From Periconia sp. R9002 (taxonomy: Eukaryota > Ascomycota > Dothideomycetes > Pleosporales > Periconiaceae), in NCBI GenBank assembly GCA_023627715.1, contig JAMAHW010000015.1, forward strand, positions 554,411 through 618,410: 64,000 nucleotides of DNA. The letters run 5' to 3'. Shown here piece by piece: positions 43,327-55,419 of this stretch. Position 1 is the first letter of the stretch. Each line of letters opens with the position of its first letter. A model generated the notes under the pieces. It saw only the letters and a list, made by a program, of their open reading frames with translations, was not told where the DNA came from and did not search any database. Position numbers and translations under genes: made by a program.

Positions 43327-44180
43327 GTTGGTTTTCTTTCCCCTCAAGTGCTCGTCGTTGAGGTTGCTTTCTCGCCGATTGTGGTACTCCTTGTCGTAGT
43401 TTTGGTAATTTATGTTTGTATACAAATAAGGTATCAATTATCCCCCTCTTTCAAGCATACGATTAAACTATCTTCACGTCAGCATCGAGTCGAATGAAGT
43501 CTTGTGAGGCATTGCGCCGCTGGTTTTTGTTCACTTACGTATGTACGGACCAGTGGGGATGTTTGTCTTTATACCATTTGATACTCGTATTTTTACTTAA
43601 TCCGTATAGATGGATCTAGTGACTCAATTCGGACCCGATCAGTGAAGTACATCAATCTCATGGATGATGTGCGATCGTGAATAGTAAGTAGTTGTGTAGT
43701 TTAAGCGCGAGGGATAATATATGGATGCCGTATGTCTCGGCGTAGTTGCCCCTGTTTTTTAATTGAGCTTAAGGTGGTGGGGAATTGGGAGGTTACCCCT
43801 CCTTATTTCTTCGTAAGACTACGTACTAACTAGCTGCTGGGAATTGCGAAAACTCGCGTGATGTGATGTTACACTCGTGTGTATGTGAGGGTGGATTTAG
43901 CAATGTGAAGAATATTTGGATGATGATGATGTTGTAAGGATGGGTAAGGATTTATGCTGTTGCTCAGAGGTGGATTGTTGCAGGATTTTGTTTCTATTCA
44001 AGGAGCTTTGAGCGATGCGGGGCTTGGTTCTCACAGTTAGTACACACTGGCGTGAGGTACAATATGAGATTACACTTGAGCTGTCTGCAGGTGGGGGGAT
44101 TTTGTTATTATTTTTGCTGTCAACTTCGAAAACTCGAGCAACCATTGCTTTCCTAAACCCAAGGCAAAGTTCAAGTTTCC
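43327..44180. other. Intergenic upstream of homocysteine methyltransferase gene
   Basis: About 850 bases in tandem orientation between the methyltransferase start and the prefoldin stop codon, with no recognised gene. Confidence 0.5.
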
Positions 44181-45028
44181 TTAGCCGTTGGGCGAAGTGC
44201 CCTTTTTGTTCTCTATTGACTCGCCTGCCTCGCGATCCTTCCTGCGCTGCGCTACATCCCAATTGTACACGCGAGCAAAAGCTACCTCCAGCGTCTAAAT
44301 GGACAGTTAGAAACCCCCTCTTACCATAGCACCAAGATACCCAACTCACCGTGATCTGTTCTCTCAAGAACTCCATGTCCTCCTCGCACGTCGCCAAACT
44401 CTTTTGCGCGGTATCGAGTTTCGACGTGAGCAATTCTTCGGCCTCGGCGATAGGGTAGGCGAGCATCACGTTTGCACCCAGCCATAGATATACTTCGTCC
44501 GTTTGCGGTATCTCGGCTTTTGCGTACAGAGTCTCGTTCAACTCGAACGTGGTTTCGATGGGTTCGGCGTCTTCCTGGAAAAACGAGACAGTCAGTCTCG
44601 GTCTCAATCTTTTCTCCCCCTCCCGTCGCTTCACGTAAGATCTTGAGGTAATGTATGTACCTTCCTGCTCTTCAAGAATCGAACTGTGTCCAGCGTCTTC
44701 TTGATATCGGGGATTTTGTCCTGTAGCCCCGCCGCGCGCCGTTGTGTGTTTGCCTCCATGAACTGGTACTTCCTGGGTGGGATTATAAGTTGCATGTTCG
44801 ATTGTCTGTCCGTGCCGCTGTTTACATACGAGATCATTTCTTTAAAGCTGTTCATGGTGCTCTCCACTTCCGACCTATCGGTGACATAGTCTTCCACTCG
44901 GTCGACGAAGGGCGCAACGGGGATGCCCCGCGGGTTGGTGGGCGCATCTTTGCTGAGTTTTGTCAGTAAGGCCTTGGAGAAGCTGTTAGGAAAACTCCAT
45001 ACCTTGCAGGCTTCAGTGCGGAGGCCAT
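44181..45028 (-). CDS. PAC10: Prefoldin subunit 3
   Basis: Five exons, complement(44181..44294, 44350..44574, 44661..44772, 44830..44952, 45003..45028), give 199 aa; all phases close. The first exon is only 26 bases (MASALKPA plus part of a codon). The protein follows the eukaryotic alpha-type prefoldin pattern: RGIPVAPFVDRVEDYV, a coiled-coil helix (QFMEANTQRRAAGLQDKIPD), the beta-hairpin segment TTFELNETLYAKAEIP and EVYLWLGANVMLAYPIAEA, then the second helix, ending LEVAFARVYNWDVAQRR. Prefoldin captures nascent actin and tubulin for the CCT chaperonin in the cytosol. Length matches the yeast protein. Confidence 0.95.
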
Positions 45029-45983
45029 CGCAAAGCTTGATGTTTTGCACAAAACAATTGCTCGCAGGCGAGATCCATATTGAAAGTTTGCAGCGTTTGC
45101 ATGGTTGTAGGATAGCTACTTAGTCATCAACCACCTCGTGGTATGCGGGGTCAGAAGGATTCCCGCCCCGCCCCGCTCCGCTCCGCCATCACTCCTCTCA
45201 AGGCTGTTATCACATTGATCCATATGTAATTCACGTTGTAGTATAGCATATGTTGAACCATGTTTCGTGCAAAGTGCTAGAATAGCGCAGTTTTCTTCTT
45301 TCTCTGAATTTCCCAAATTATACCACGAGCACAACTCACTGTGATGGAGATGTTCTGTTCTGTATCTCTACGTGACTGAACGATAAAACATACACAGGAA
45401 TACGTAGAAGATCGGCATTTGAGAATTTGGATGATCATCGGTCATCGCAAAATTTATAGCCTCAGGATACTTGACAATATCGACGCGGAAAATGAACCAG
45501 GTGCTCGACATTATGTACCCTTGGCCATCCACACATAGCACAGAAACATATCATCGCATAGTAATAAAATCATTTGTGTTACGACACAGAAAACACTCTC
45601 AAAATTTCCCTCAACGGGGAGGAAAATAAGAGGAGAAGATCCATTCCCACATAAAAGTATAAAGCAACCAGATCAAAGACGAAACACCAATATAAAAGAC
45701 TAGACGAGAAGCGATTGTAAAGCGGCCCTCAGGTATATACAAGTGTATTTGTGTTTATGTATTAAAAGAACCGTTTTAAGAAGAAGAAGAGGCCATCAAT
45801 TATCAATCTGTTCCCTCTTTATACAAACATCTGCAACCATCTACACAAGCAAACAAATTAAGACGCTCTGCGCCTCACTGGTCCCCCCCTGACCACGCCA
45901 TCGCCATGTACCCAGTGAATTACGCAAACCTCCTGACCCTTCATTTCTTCTTTAGAGTTCAGATTACATTCCTAGCGAGTTCT
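45029..45983. other. Intergenic between prefoldin gene and secreted repeat protein
   Basis: About 950 A/T-rich bases with no recognised gene. It must hold the prefoldin promoter and the 3' UTR of the secreted protein. Confidence 0.5.
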
Positions 45984-48064
45984 TCAAGCTCTGGTCGCGT
46001 TATTCGTGGCCTGGACGAACTCATTCATCATCTTTGAGATCGGCGCCTGTCCACCCCATTTCATAAGCTCGGTCATGCGGTTCACTTCTCTCATGGTAAG
46101 GTACACATAACCAGCAGGGGCATTTTCAGCATCAGCTGAAGGAGCAGGAGCCTGGCGACGTGCAGGACGTCTCTCGGCCTCAGCAGCAGGTGCGGTACCA
46201 TTGCGGCCAGCTTCGATGCCGGCAGCGGCTGCCTTTGGAGGAGCGGGTTCGCCAGCTTTAGCAGCGGGCTCGGCAGCTTTGGGAGCGGGCTCACCAGCCT
46301 TAGGAGCGGCTGTAGGTTCGGCTGCGGGAGGGGTCTGAGCTTGAGGAGCTGGCGGGGCTTGACCTTGTTGCTGAGGAGCCTGGCCCTGGGGCTGGGGGGT
46401 GCCGGTTTGCATCGTCAGGATGAATTCGCCATCGACGGCGGAGACGGGGAACGCGACGCGCATGTTGACTGTGTCAAGAACAACCTGTGCTTGAATCGGG
46501 GTGAAGGTCGGGGAGAGGAGAAGGGTCTGCGCAACGGGTTGGTTGTTGGTCGGTGAGCCGCCTCCAGTGCCTACATTGGCTCCGGTCCCTGTTGTGCCCG
46601 TTGTGCCCGTTGTGCCTTGCTGGGTTTGTCCTGTGGTTTGGCCGGTCGTTGTCTGTCCTGTTCCTGCAGTTCCTGCAGTTCCTGCAGTTCCTGCGGTTCC
46701 TGCGGTTCCTGCGGTCCCAGCAGTACCAGCGGTACCAGCGGTACCAGCGGTGCCAGCAGTGCCAGCAGTGCCAGTAGTGTCAGCAGTGCCAGCAATACCT
46801 GCGGTTCCTGCGGTGCCAGCGGTGCCAGCGGTGCCAGCGGTTCCAGCGGCAGCAATCTGGCGTCTAAACAAGTCACGAGCACGTCGTCCCGTAACTCCAC
46901 CAGCACCGCCGAGAGAGGCAGTGGCACCGCCAGGGTTCTGGAGAACACTACGCTGAGCGACACCGAGAGCAACCTGACCACCGGGTTGAACGCCGGCGGC
47001 CTGCATCATAGATTGGAGACGTTGGGGGTTAACTACACTCGTCAGTTACTTCTTCAATCACTGATGAACTGCTTGACTCACTGGGCATCTGAACAACAGT
47101 GACTTGGCGGTTGAGGTTGGGCTGAACACTGGCAAGATTGGTGGTAACAGAGTACCTGAAATCGTCTAAATCTCTGTTAGTAAACGAAAAACGCTTTGTT
47201 CGAAGGACAATGAATTGGTGTAAACTTACTGACGGACATCTGGCCCTGGAGAGCAGTCAACATGCCACTATCGACACCTTTCTTGACATTGACGTTCATC
47301 GTCATGGGCTGCGTTGCTCGCACGGACATCCTGAAGCCATCTTGGAACTCGTTCTCCTGAAGGCCAGTGCCATTGATTTGTACAGCAGAAACTGGGGAGT
47401 TGCTAAAAGGCGTGACCAAGGTCTCCGTCTCGATGGTTTGACGACCGATAGCCATGTACTCTCCGTCCAATTGTTGGCGCTTCACCATGCGAACTGTGGC
47501 GTCCGTGCTGTTTCTATGTCAGATAGGATGCACAATGATGCTCCGCAAATAGACTCACCCGTTGACGCTCCTCATCGTTTCCTGAATCATCCATGTTTGC
47601 CTATCAGGGGAAAGCATGGCAACGTATGTGTTGTCCATATTGATACCAGACTGTGCCAGCATATTGGGGTTCATGGCGAGTTCAATCTGACCACCCACGA
47701 GGTTCTGCGCACCGTTGGTGTTGATGGACATGGATTGCTGCATGAGAGCTACGAATGGTGAACCCGTAGTTCCTGTGACCTGGTTTGCGGGCACGGCAGG
47801 AGTATTTTGATTAACAATTAGCTGCTGCTGCTTTTGCGAAAACGTTTCTATTTTCGATCCATCCGGGAACTGGAATGAATTGAGTTGCATCTGAGAAATA
47901 CAAGTTAGTTTGATCGACATATGTGCGTACAACGCAAGAACCTTGAGACTTACATCGCCGTTCAGATTAAGTACTTGATTAAACTGTGATTGTTGTGTCT
48001 GAGCCATTGCTGGCGTCAAGCTCAACAGCAAGACAAAGAACGAAGAGACTGTGCCAGACGTCAT
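45984..48064 (-). CDS. Secreted protein with Ala-Gly-Thr repeats, function unknown
   Basis: Five exons, complement(45984..47032, 47082..47165, 47230..47513, 47559..47890, 47954..48064), give 619 aa; all phases close. The start at 48064 precedes a clear signal peptide (TSGTVSSFFVLLLSLTPAMA). The N-terminal ~280 residues look beta-rich and globular, with Met/Asn/Gln-rich strands. Next come about 20 Ala-Gly-Thr triplets, a Gln/Thr/Gly-rich linker, a Pro/Ala/Glu-rich region, and a final conserved-looking segment (YVYLTMREVNRMTELMKWGG). No Cys-rich motif or GPI site is obvious. Extracellular or wall location is inferred from the signal peptide. The first intron is 63 bases and free of stops, so its retention would be in frame. 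I do not recognise the family. Confidence 0.8.
46655..46852 (-). repeat. 9-base minisatellite encoding Ala-Gly-Thr triplets
   Basis: About 20 copies of a 9-base unit (plus-strand forms GTTCCTGCA, GTACCAGCG, GTGCCAGCA) lie inside the last exon of the secreted protein gene. Sub-blocks of identical units (for example consecutive GTTCCTGCA or GTACCAGCG) show recent slippage or unequal exchange. The array stays in frame in either case. Confidence 0.92.
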
Positions 48065-49598
48065 ATTGTTGGTGATAAATAAAAGAGCCGCCGGGGCTAT
48101 GATCAAATGAAAAGTATTAGTAGAAGAGAATATACACAATAACAAAAAAGGAAGATCAAGAATGAATGGCGGCTGCGAACCAGGCTTGCTGTGCAGAACT
48201 GTTCAATACATCAGGACGTGGGTCCTGTATAAATACACAGAAAACTTCAAGCCAATCCACTATGAGCCAGCGGCGCCATAAGGTTCCGTCAGATGCAGAC
48301 CGTATCATGACTGCTTCATAGTCTAAGGAATCAACTCCTGCATCCGGGCGACTCAAGCTTCCGAGATGTTGATTCCTGAAAGCTTCGCGAAGCCTTACCG
48401 CTCCGTTGGTCTGTTTGAGGAGCAGCCAGAGTCAATGTCAACTTGTCGTGCTCGCCCAGAGAGCGAGCGGCCAAAGATCAAGCCGCCTTGGCATAGTCCG
48501 CTTGGTGTGTAATCATCGTTTCATGCGAAGGTAGAATGTTTTGTTCTGCTGTGTTCGGTTGACAAGCATGGGTTCGAAATGCGGCCCGCGACGAGTTCAT
48601 TGATGGTGAAACTGTGTTCCTACATCATCTGTGGCTTGTTCTGCCCAGACATCCAAAAATACGCTCTATAGCTATAAGCCCATGCTAAACAAGTGAAAGA
48701 AACATGAAGCAGCTAAAATCATGCATCGGTGACCAAACTTTGATTCATACGATGCATGCTTCCTTTTTTCCATAAGGCGTGAACGGCGTGCATTGAGTGA
48801 ACCTTGAAGAAGTTGACAGATGCCAGGCGTTGACAACACCATATCCATCATTTATTGTCCATTTGCTAGATAGATGTGAACGAATAATTCGCAGAAACTC
48901 GTATAAAGAGGATGCGGGTATCTGAATTTCTCAATAGACAAAGTAGAGCGAACGTAATGTCGGAGTGGTGTTTCGTTCGTGATTTGGAAAGTCGGAAGTC
49001 GGCAGGCTAGACTAGATGGGGCTTAGCGTTCTCGGACCCACCGTCTCACGGCCTATCCCTCAACCCCTCTATATCCAAAAGCAAACATACTTGGAGATGG
49101 AAACATCAGAGCACATTTAGAGCCTTTGCTCTTCTCTTCCATAAGGGTATCGCAGCCCGATCCGTTAGCGATTCCGAAGGAACTACAGTATTCGTTCGTG
49201 TCCCTATACAAGCCATATAATTGCAAAAAACATTAGACGCGGGTGACCGATTGTACTTGAAGAGTAGTATGTCTCGCGCCTACAATTGACAGGACCGGTA
49301 TGGAGGCTAGTATGAACCCAAGAGGTCTCGGGAACTTGTGCGAGGATCACGGTGCTTCGTCAGGTGAACAGAAGCATATGGTGGCTCGTTTGGGGTCGGA
49401 AAGAGGATCATGAATCGATAGTTTGTTTCATGTGGAGAAAATTCATGGCTTGTGGTTGGCGACCTACCTACCTCTGATCATGCAAGAATGATTCAAGCAT
49501 ACAATAATGCACGGAGTTCGAAGATGGGCACTGGAATCAAGGAGGTGTCCGTAAAGAATTGATATTATGAAACTGGAAAGTAATGCCACAGTATTCAT
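48065..49598. other. Intergenic, no gene recognised
   Basis: About 1.5 kb between two minus-strand genes. It holds the promoter of the secreted repeat protein and the 3' flank of the SDR gene. Only short ORFs occur and none has protein-like character. Confidence 0.5.
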
Positions 49599-50517
49599 TT
49601 ACATGCATGCGGCTCCATCAATGCCAATGACTTTGCCGTTCACCCAGTCGCCGTCACCAGATGCAAGGAAGCACACCACACGGGCAATATCTATGGGCTG
49701 ACCGACACGGTTGTGTGGTGACCAGGTGCAAGCGTACTCGTCAACCTGCTCGTCGCTGAGCTTGTCACCTCCGGGAATGTACTCACGGCACACGGCGTGG
49801 TACATATCCGTCTTGATGCCACCAGGGGCAACAACGTTCACGGTGACCTTCTTCTCACCAGCATCTATACCGTGTTAGTGGGTGCGTCCTGTAGAGATAA
49901 TCAGAGGTATACATACCGACAGCCATGCACCTGGCGAAAGTCTCAATGGCACCCTTGGAGCCAGAGTAGACGGCGTGCTTGGGAACACCCTTAGCTTGGC
50001 CGGTGATCGAACCCATGAGGATGATCCTTCCCCCAACTTCCATTCTTTTGTATGCCTCCTTGGCAACGAAAAACTGACCACGGGTGTTGATTTGCATGAC
50101 ACGGTCGTACTCTGCCTCATCAACATCCTTGAAGTGACCGAAGGACACAACACCAGAGTTTGAGGCACAGATATCGAGTTTGCCGAAGTGCTTGGTGACC
50201 TCATCCATCAGCTTCTGTGTTTCCTTAACAACTGCAACATTGGCCTTGATGGCAACAGCATCGGAGCCGTTCTTGAGTCCCTTGATCTGTTTGACAACCT
50301 CCTCAGCAGCATCAGAGCTGTTTGCGTAGTTGACAACAACCTTTGCTCCACGACGGGCGAGCTCGAGAGCTACCTCCCTTCCGATACCGCGACCTTTTTG
50401 ATAGTCAGCATGTCTGTAGAGTCAATCAGTTATGATGATTGCGGATGCCTTACCGGAGCCGGTGACGACGGCGACCTTCCCCTCCAAGCTCCAAGTGGGA
50501 ATCTGACTGGATGCCAT
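49599..50517 (-). CDS. BRN1: Trihydroxynaphthalene reductase-like SDR (DHN-melanin pathway)
   Basis: Three exons, complement(49599..49864, 49917..50393, 50454..50517), give 268 aa; phases close. Intron 1 must end at ATCAAAAAG, not the nearer CTACAG, to restore the NADPH motif [17 protein letters not shown]. The NAD(P) fold, the catalytic Ser150 (GSITG), Tyr164 and Lys168 (YSGSK) and the family ending ([20 protein letters not shown] to [10 protein letters not shown]) are present. The closest known enzymes are the tetra/trihydroxynaphthalene reductases of melanin synthesis (Brn1/Thr1) and versicolorin reductase. Linkage to a Cmr1-like regulator 5 kb away supports the melanin role. Confidence 0.9.
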
Positions 50518-53500
50518 TGCGAATGGTCCGTAAGTTTCTGGATGTGAGAGGTTGTTGGATGGAATTGTTTGAATGATGGGGGAAAGTTGGCAACTTGATA
50601 CTGAATGGTGAAATTTCAATCCAATGCTGGTGAACAACAGCAGCTATATACACTGATACACCTCGGTATCGGTAGAGGAGCGGAGAATTGGAACCCTTCC
50701 ATGGGATGTGTCCATGGGATGTGGAGCTTCAATTCCTTGCCATGCAATTGCTTCTCGTTCAGTCGACGAACCGTGATTCTCCGTGACGGCAAGAGGTTCG
50801 GGTCAGTCGAAAGCTGCTGTAGACCCTAAGGCTTGCTGTACCTGTACCGCCTCTTGTTCCGAATGATTAGTGTCCGTAGGAGAGCCAGATCAATATTGGC
50901 CGCCATTTGCTGGAAAACGTGGAGGGTGTTTCGGACAAGGGCGGGGCCGAGATCTGTTTTGCACGCACGTATACTGATGAAAACACCTCGTAATAATTTG
51001 CTGTCAAGAGCCAAACATCGATTGTTCATGATACATGAGCACTGAACTTAGACATTTCGTTCTCAACGACTCGGGGAAGCAGACTTCCATACAGGAAGAT
51101 GGGTGAGTAGGCGCGAAGCGTGAGGGTGATTGACGTTCGGAACGTTCGGGATCGGAACGCCATGAGCTACACAGCGGAATGATCGGGTTGAAATTGTGGA
51201 AATTTAATATGAGATTGAATCAGTTGCTCGCGAGACCAAGACCACCAAGAGCTGAATACCAAAAGTTAGATGCCACAGAGCCATTTCATGCTGTTCCTGA
51301 TGCTCATGTGTCTCCCTCAACACCAACGCTACTTTGCATCTCAACATGAATGGGTCTCCAATTCGTTTTCACGGCGAGGCAATTGACGTGTCTCGAGAAT
51401 TCGGGAAAAGGGGCCATGGCCGCCAGAGACATTCGTTTCCGCAAGCGTCGGCTCCGCAATTCCACCACTTCCGGGTGCGCCCTGGTCCGTGCGTGAACCC
51501 GAAAACATCGTCTGCTTGGAGAACTGATGGGGGACGAAATGAAATGGAGATTCTTGCCGTAGAAAAAGAATTTTACACGATGAGTTAAAATTCTTCAAGA
51601 AAAACGCATGAGTAGAGTGAACTTCAAAATGTTGTCCGCTCAAGCTGTCTCAAGTGCTTGGACTGATGGATCTGGTCTGTGTTAGTGTTGCTTTCGATCA
51701 GTAAACATGTATGGGCCGAATATTATCCTCTGGAAATCTCATTGATATGGCATTTGCTCCTTGCCCCATAAAAAATATCTTGACGCTTCATTTTGAGGCT
51801 GTACAGCTCGAAATTGCACTGACCTTGTGTTGAGGATAGCCGCGAGTCATGGTTACGGCGTCATGGAAGCAAATATTGTTGACATACACACAGGAAAGCT
51901 CATATGTGAGTGGTATCCAGGCGGCAATTCTCATTTTTTGGTCTTTTATAAAGTATTAAATGGAAACCGTGAAGAGCATTTGTCTCTGAGGTGTTGCATG
52001 ACAGTGCATTAATACGTCGATGCCATCTTACACGACTTCTTTTGGGGGAGGTGATCGAAACTTGAGTTGAAAACACAGGGAAACTCACTATGTTTTAGTT
52101 AAATTCTTTGATAAGTGTTTTGAGAAGAAACAACTATGAAGAAGCCGTCCAACTTCTCGTGATTTGGCACTCATTTTCGACATGTGGCCTGAATGTCCAT
52201 TCAACAGGTGATAAACAGAAATCACCCAAAGACTCTGTTAATTTGCTTCCGTCTATGGCATAATGAAACGACGTGTTCTGGATGATACAATTACTATGAA
52301 GGCAATGAGAAACCTACATATATACGGATTTCAGCACACATCTCCATGCTCTCTTCCGTATGACTTCAAGTTGCCACGTGCAGTGAACCCATGCCAACCT
52401 AAGGCCTAGCGTACATGCTGCTCCCCTCAATCTCCGTACTTGTGTCGATCTGACTATATTATCCAACTAAGAATGATACCAGTAAGAAACTTGTGGGCCA
52501 CGGTGCCCAAATGCATGTACTTGATTCGACGGCCATTCGTGGAAAGTGTAAGTCCTTCACAGTTTTTATGCAGAAAAGAGTCTTTGATATCTGATCAGAC
52601 ATACCATGCATGGATATGAATAAGAGTATACGGGTTTCATGTTATAGGTTACGGAGAGGCACAAAGAGCTGACAAGAGACCTAAAGGCGCCAACTCCCTT
52701 GGGATCCCGCCGATTGTAACATTATATCATTTCCACTACAGATTTACAGACCAGATCATCGGTTATACGGTAATCTAATCCGTCTGAGTAGCCAGATCAA
52801 TTGCTTGTCGATCCCCGGCAAGAGCAATCACCGATATACCGACCATATGTGTAAACATGCATCTGCATTGACGACGTCTCTTCATCGCTGAATCTAGCAG
52901 GAATAAGCACATATACATGGCGAAAACTGTCCGATGGCACGGGTTTTCTCACGCGTAGTGCGGGCAGCCGTTGATAGCTTCGAAAGTGTCCCGACTATGC
53001 GGGTGCCTTTTGTGTGGGGATATGCAAGTCAGTATCGGGACAGCTAATGAACATTTGGAAAACAGGGATTTCTTCAAAAGTATCCGGGAAATGGTTCCTT
53101 CAGTAAGATGGATGGTTTTGTTTTGTAAATTTGGCCTTTAGTTCTTTGCGGTGTTGACGGACCAATTCTTTGCCCTCTACATGAATATTGCGATGATCCC
53201 GAATATCCCAGGCGCAAACCAAGACACAGATCTTCTATGCTCCTTATTCGTCAGACTCAAATTGTTCGAGCACAGATATAAGTGACACGCGTTTTCTCCG
53301 TTACTGACGTGCATCGTGCATATGTTCCACTTCTTGTCGTGCAGGATTTGACCGCTCTCTAATGACGGTCGACCAGCTGAAAAGCACATCGGTGATTCAA
53401 ACAGTAAATGCTAGTATCTTTAAATCAGTTTTTGGAATTAGTGCTGCAGAAGTGTGTCTATTTGGCTGGAACTCCGTAGGGTATTCTATTTTAGTGAGTA

Positions 53501-55419
53501 GCAGCCCAGTCGGCACTGTATGTGGGGAGGCAGACGAAGCCACATACGGTATGTATGTTAGTACGTACCGCCATAGAGATTTCGTGCTATGAAATAGCCC
53601 CGGAAAATACCTTTCTGAAACTACTTCTCTGCTTCGGGCATGATTTTTCAGTGAGGTATGACGAGTTTTGACATAAGTGCACACGAGGTGTATGGTCACT
53701 TATCCGCGCGTTGATATACTAAGGGTACGGTGAATGGAGCGAAACAAAACCCAGATTACGATGTACGTTAAGCCTATTTGATCCTATCTTTTCATGCCTG
53801 CCAAGTTATGGGACTCCTTCCTTTAACCCCCTCCCCTCTCCACTAACCTCCCGGGATACAGTGAAACGGGACTCGTCTTCGTCAAATCTCCGGAGTTCGT
53901 ATTAACTTGACGTTTCACCGTTTTATTTGCATAATTCGAGCTTCACACAAATTCTTCGAAAGTGGTCTGATCCAACCCCCCTCTTCCCATTATAGGGATA
54001 GTCCTGTGGTGTCACTCAATTTGCATTTGTTCATCTCCAACTGGTAAACCGGCGATTCAATAACGAGCGGAAAAACGTATCGGAACTTAAGTATCAAGAC
54101 ATAATGACGAGCTTCACCACGATATAGCCTCTTTCCTCCCCTTTATTAACGCCTCGGCTGCATTACCACAAGATTATGGTACTAAATGACCAGAAACCAA
54201 AACTTGGCCCCGAAAGAACGACATCGACGGCTCGATCTCTCAATACGTCCATCTAGAAAGAGAGGAGATCAGCATCATTTCTCTTTCCATGATTTCTGGC
54301 GTTAGCACGGTTGCTATACGACGATCCAGCGAAGCCGAATATTGATAGACGATAAATTTGTCACCTCCATAACAGACCGAATACAACCTCGTACGTGCCT
54401 CTGCGTCAAAATTTGATTTCATTCATACGAAATACGGAAGAAGTGCTATCTTTGTAAAGGCACACTTCGCCGCCTTGGTTTAAGTCGACTCCGATCCGGT
54501 CGCTCCAACAGAACATATGCCAGATATATGACTACGCTCGACAGTCAAGGATCTCGTTGATACTTTCTTACCAGGAATATCAATAAACGATCACGCCAAA
54601 CATATAGAAAGACAGGTCGAAGAAGACACTGAGACAATGTCAGTTCTAAACTTCCAAGTGCTACACTTTTATGGCAACAATAGGGCATGCTTGAAAAGAA
54701 AGTTTTTAGTAGTACTAAAGTAGGTTACTAACTGACACGCTACCGGGGCACTCCCCCAAGTAGAAGGTATCACACGAAGGGAATGAGGAGTTTAACTAAA
54801 TCTCCGACCGGACGGCACCCCTCCTCCTTTCCCAACCGTCGACCCCTCAGGGATTACCGTCCGGACCGTTGGGGAAAAGGAAGGGGACTGAAAGATAAAG
54901 TAGGTGAGCAAACAAATTTACATCTCACAGGGGTCTATACCCGACGGCAAATGGATTATATGGACATTTATTACGTGGCTAACAAGAGTAAAGAAGTGTC
55001 GAAAAATATACATTATCCCAGTGTCTCAAATTTGCTCCGAAAAATGGACAGAAAAGGAATGTTGCTGACGGCATGCGCTCCATACGAGCCCGATGAGAAA
55101 GAAATGACCACTAATTGACGGGAGCATAATCAGACTATAATTTCGTATGCATGCAACCATTGCCCGTTTTTGGTACATAACGCCCGGCCTCGTCTTTTTC
55201 CGTTGTGTCCACCGCATCTACCAACCCAATTGAAAAGAGAAATGTTACGATACTATGCAAAGGAAAGAATCGACAAAAGACCACCCATGACAAAAGATCC
55301 AAGAGCACTTCTGGATCTGGCGACGTGAAAAAGTTCCGAAGAACGATCAAGGAAAGACGGAAGGATGAACATGCCCTTGGAAATTGGCGAATACGAAATA
55401 TGGAGAAGCGAGCACGGCC
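50518..55419. other. 4.9-kb gene-free stretch between melanin reductase and regulator
   Basis: No convincing CDS was found on either strand; the longest ORFs are about 110 codons and lack protein-like composition. Base composition is mixed and not strongly A/T-biased, so wholesale RIP decay is not evident. It contains the upstream region of the THN reductase gene and the 3' flank of the regulator. Fungal promoters are usually shorter, so a long regulatory region, a non-coding transcript or an old insertion are all possible. Confidence 0.5.

Noticed and set aside
46501..46956. Plus-strand ORF with Val-Pro-Ala repeats
   Set aside because: It is the reverse reading of the Ala-Gly-Thr minisatellite. 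The minus-strand gene has a signal peptide and five phase-matched exons, so the plus-strand ORF is a shadow.
50404..50411. CTACAG as acceptor of THN reductase intron 1
   Set aside because: It breaks the frame and the NADPH-binding motif. The downstream CAAAAAG acceptor restores both.
50518..55419. RIP-degraded transposon in the melanin gene desert
   Set aside because: No strong A/T bias, no terminal repeats and no transposase or reverse transcriptase remnants could be seen by eye.
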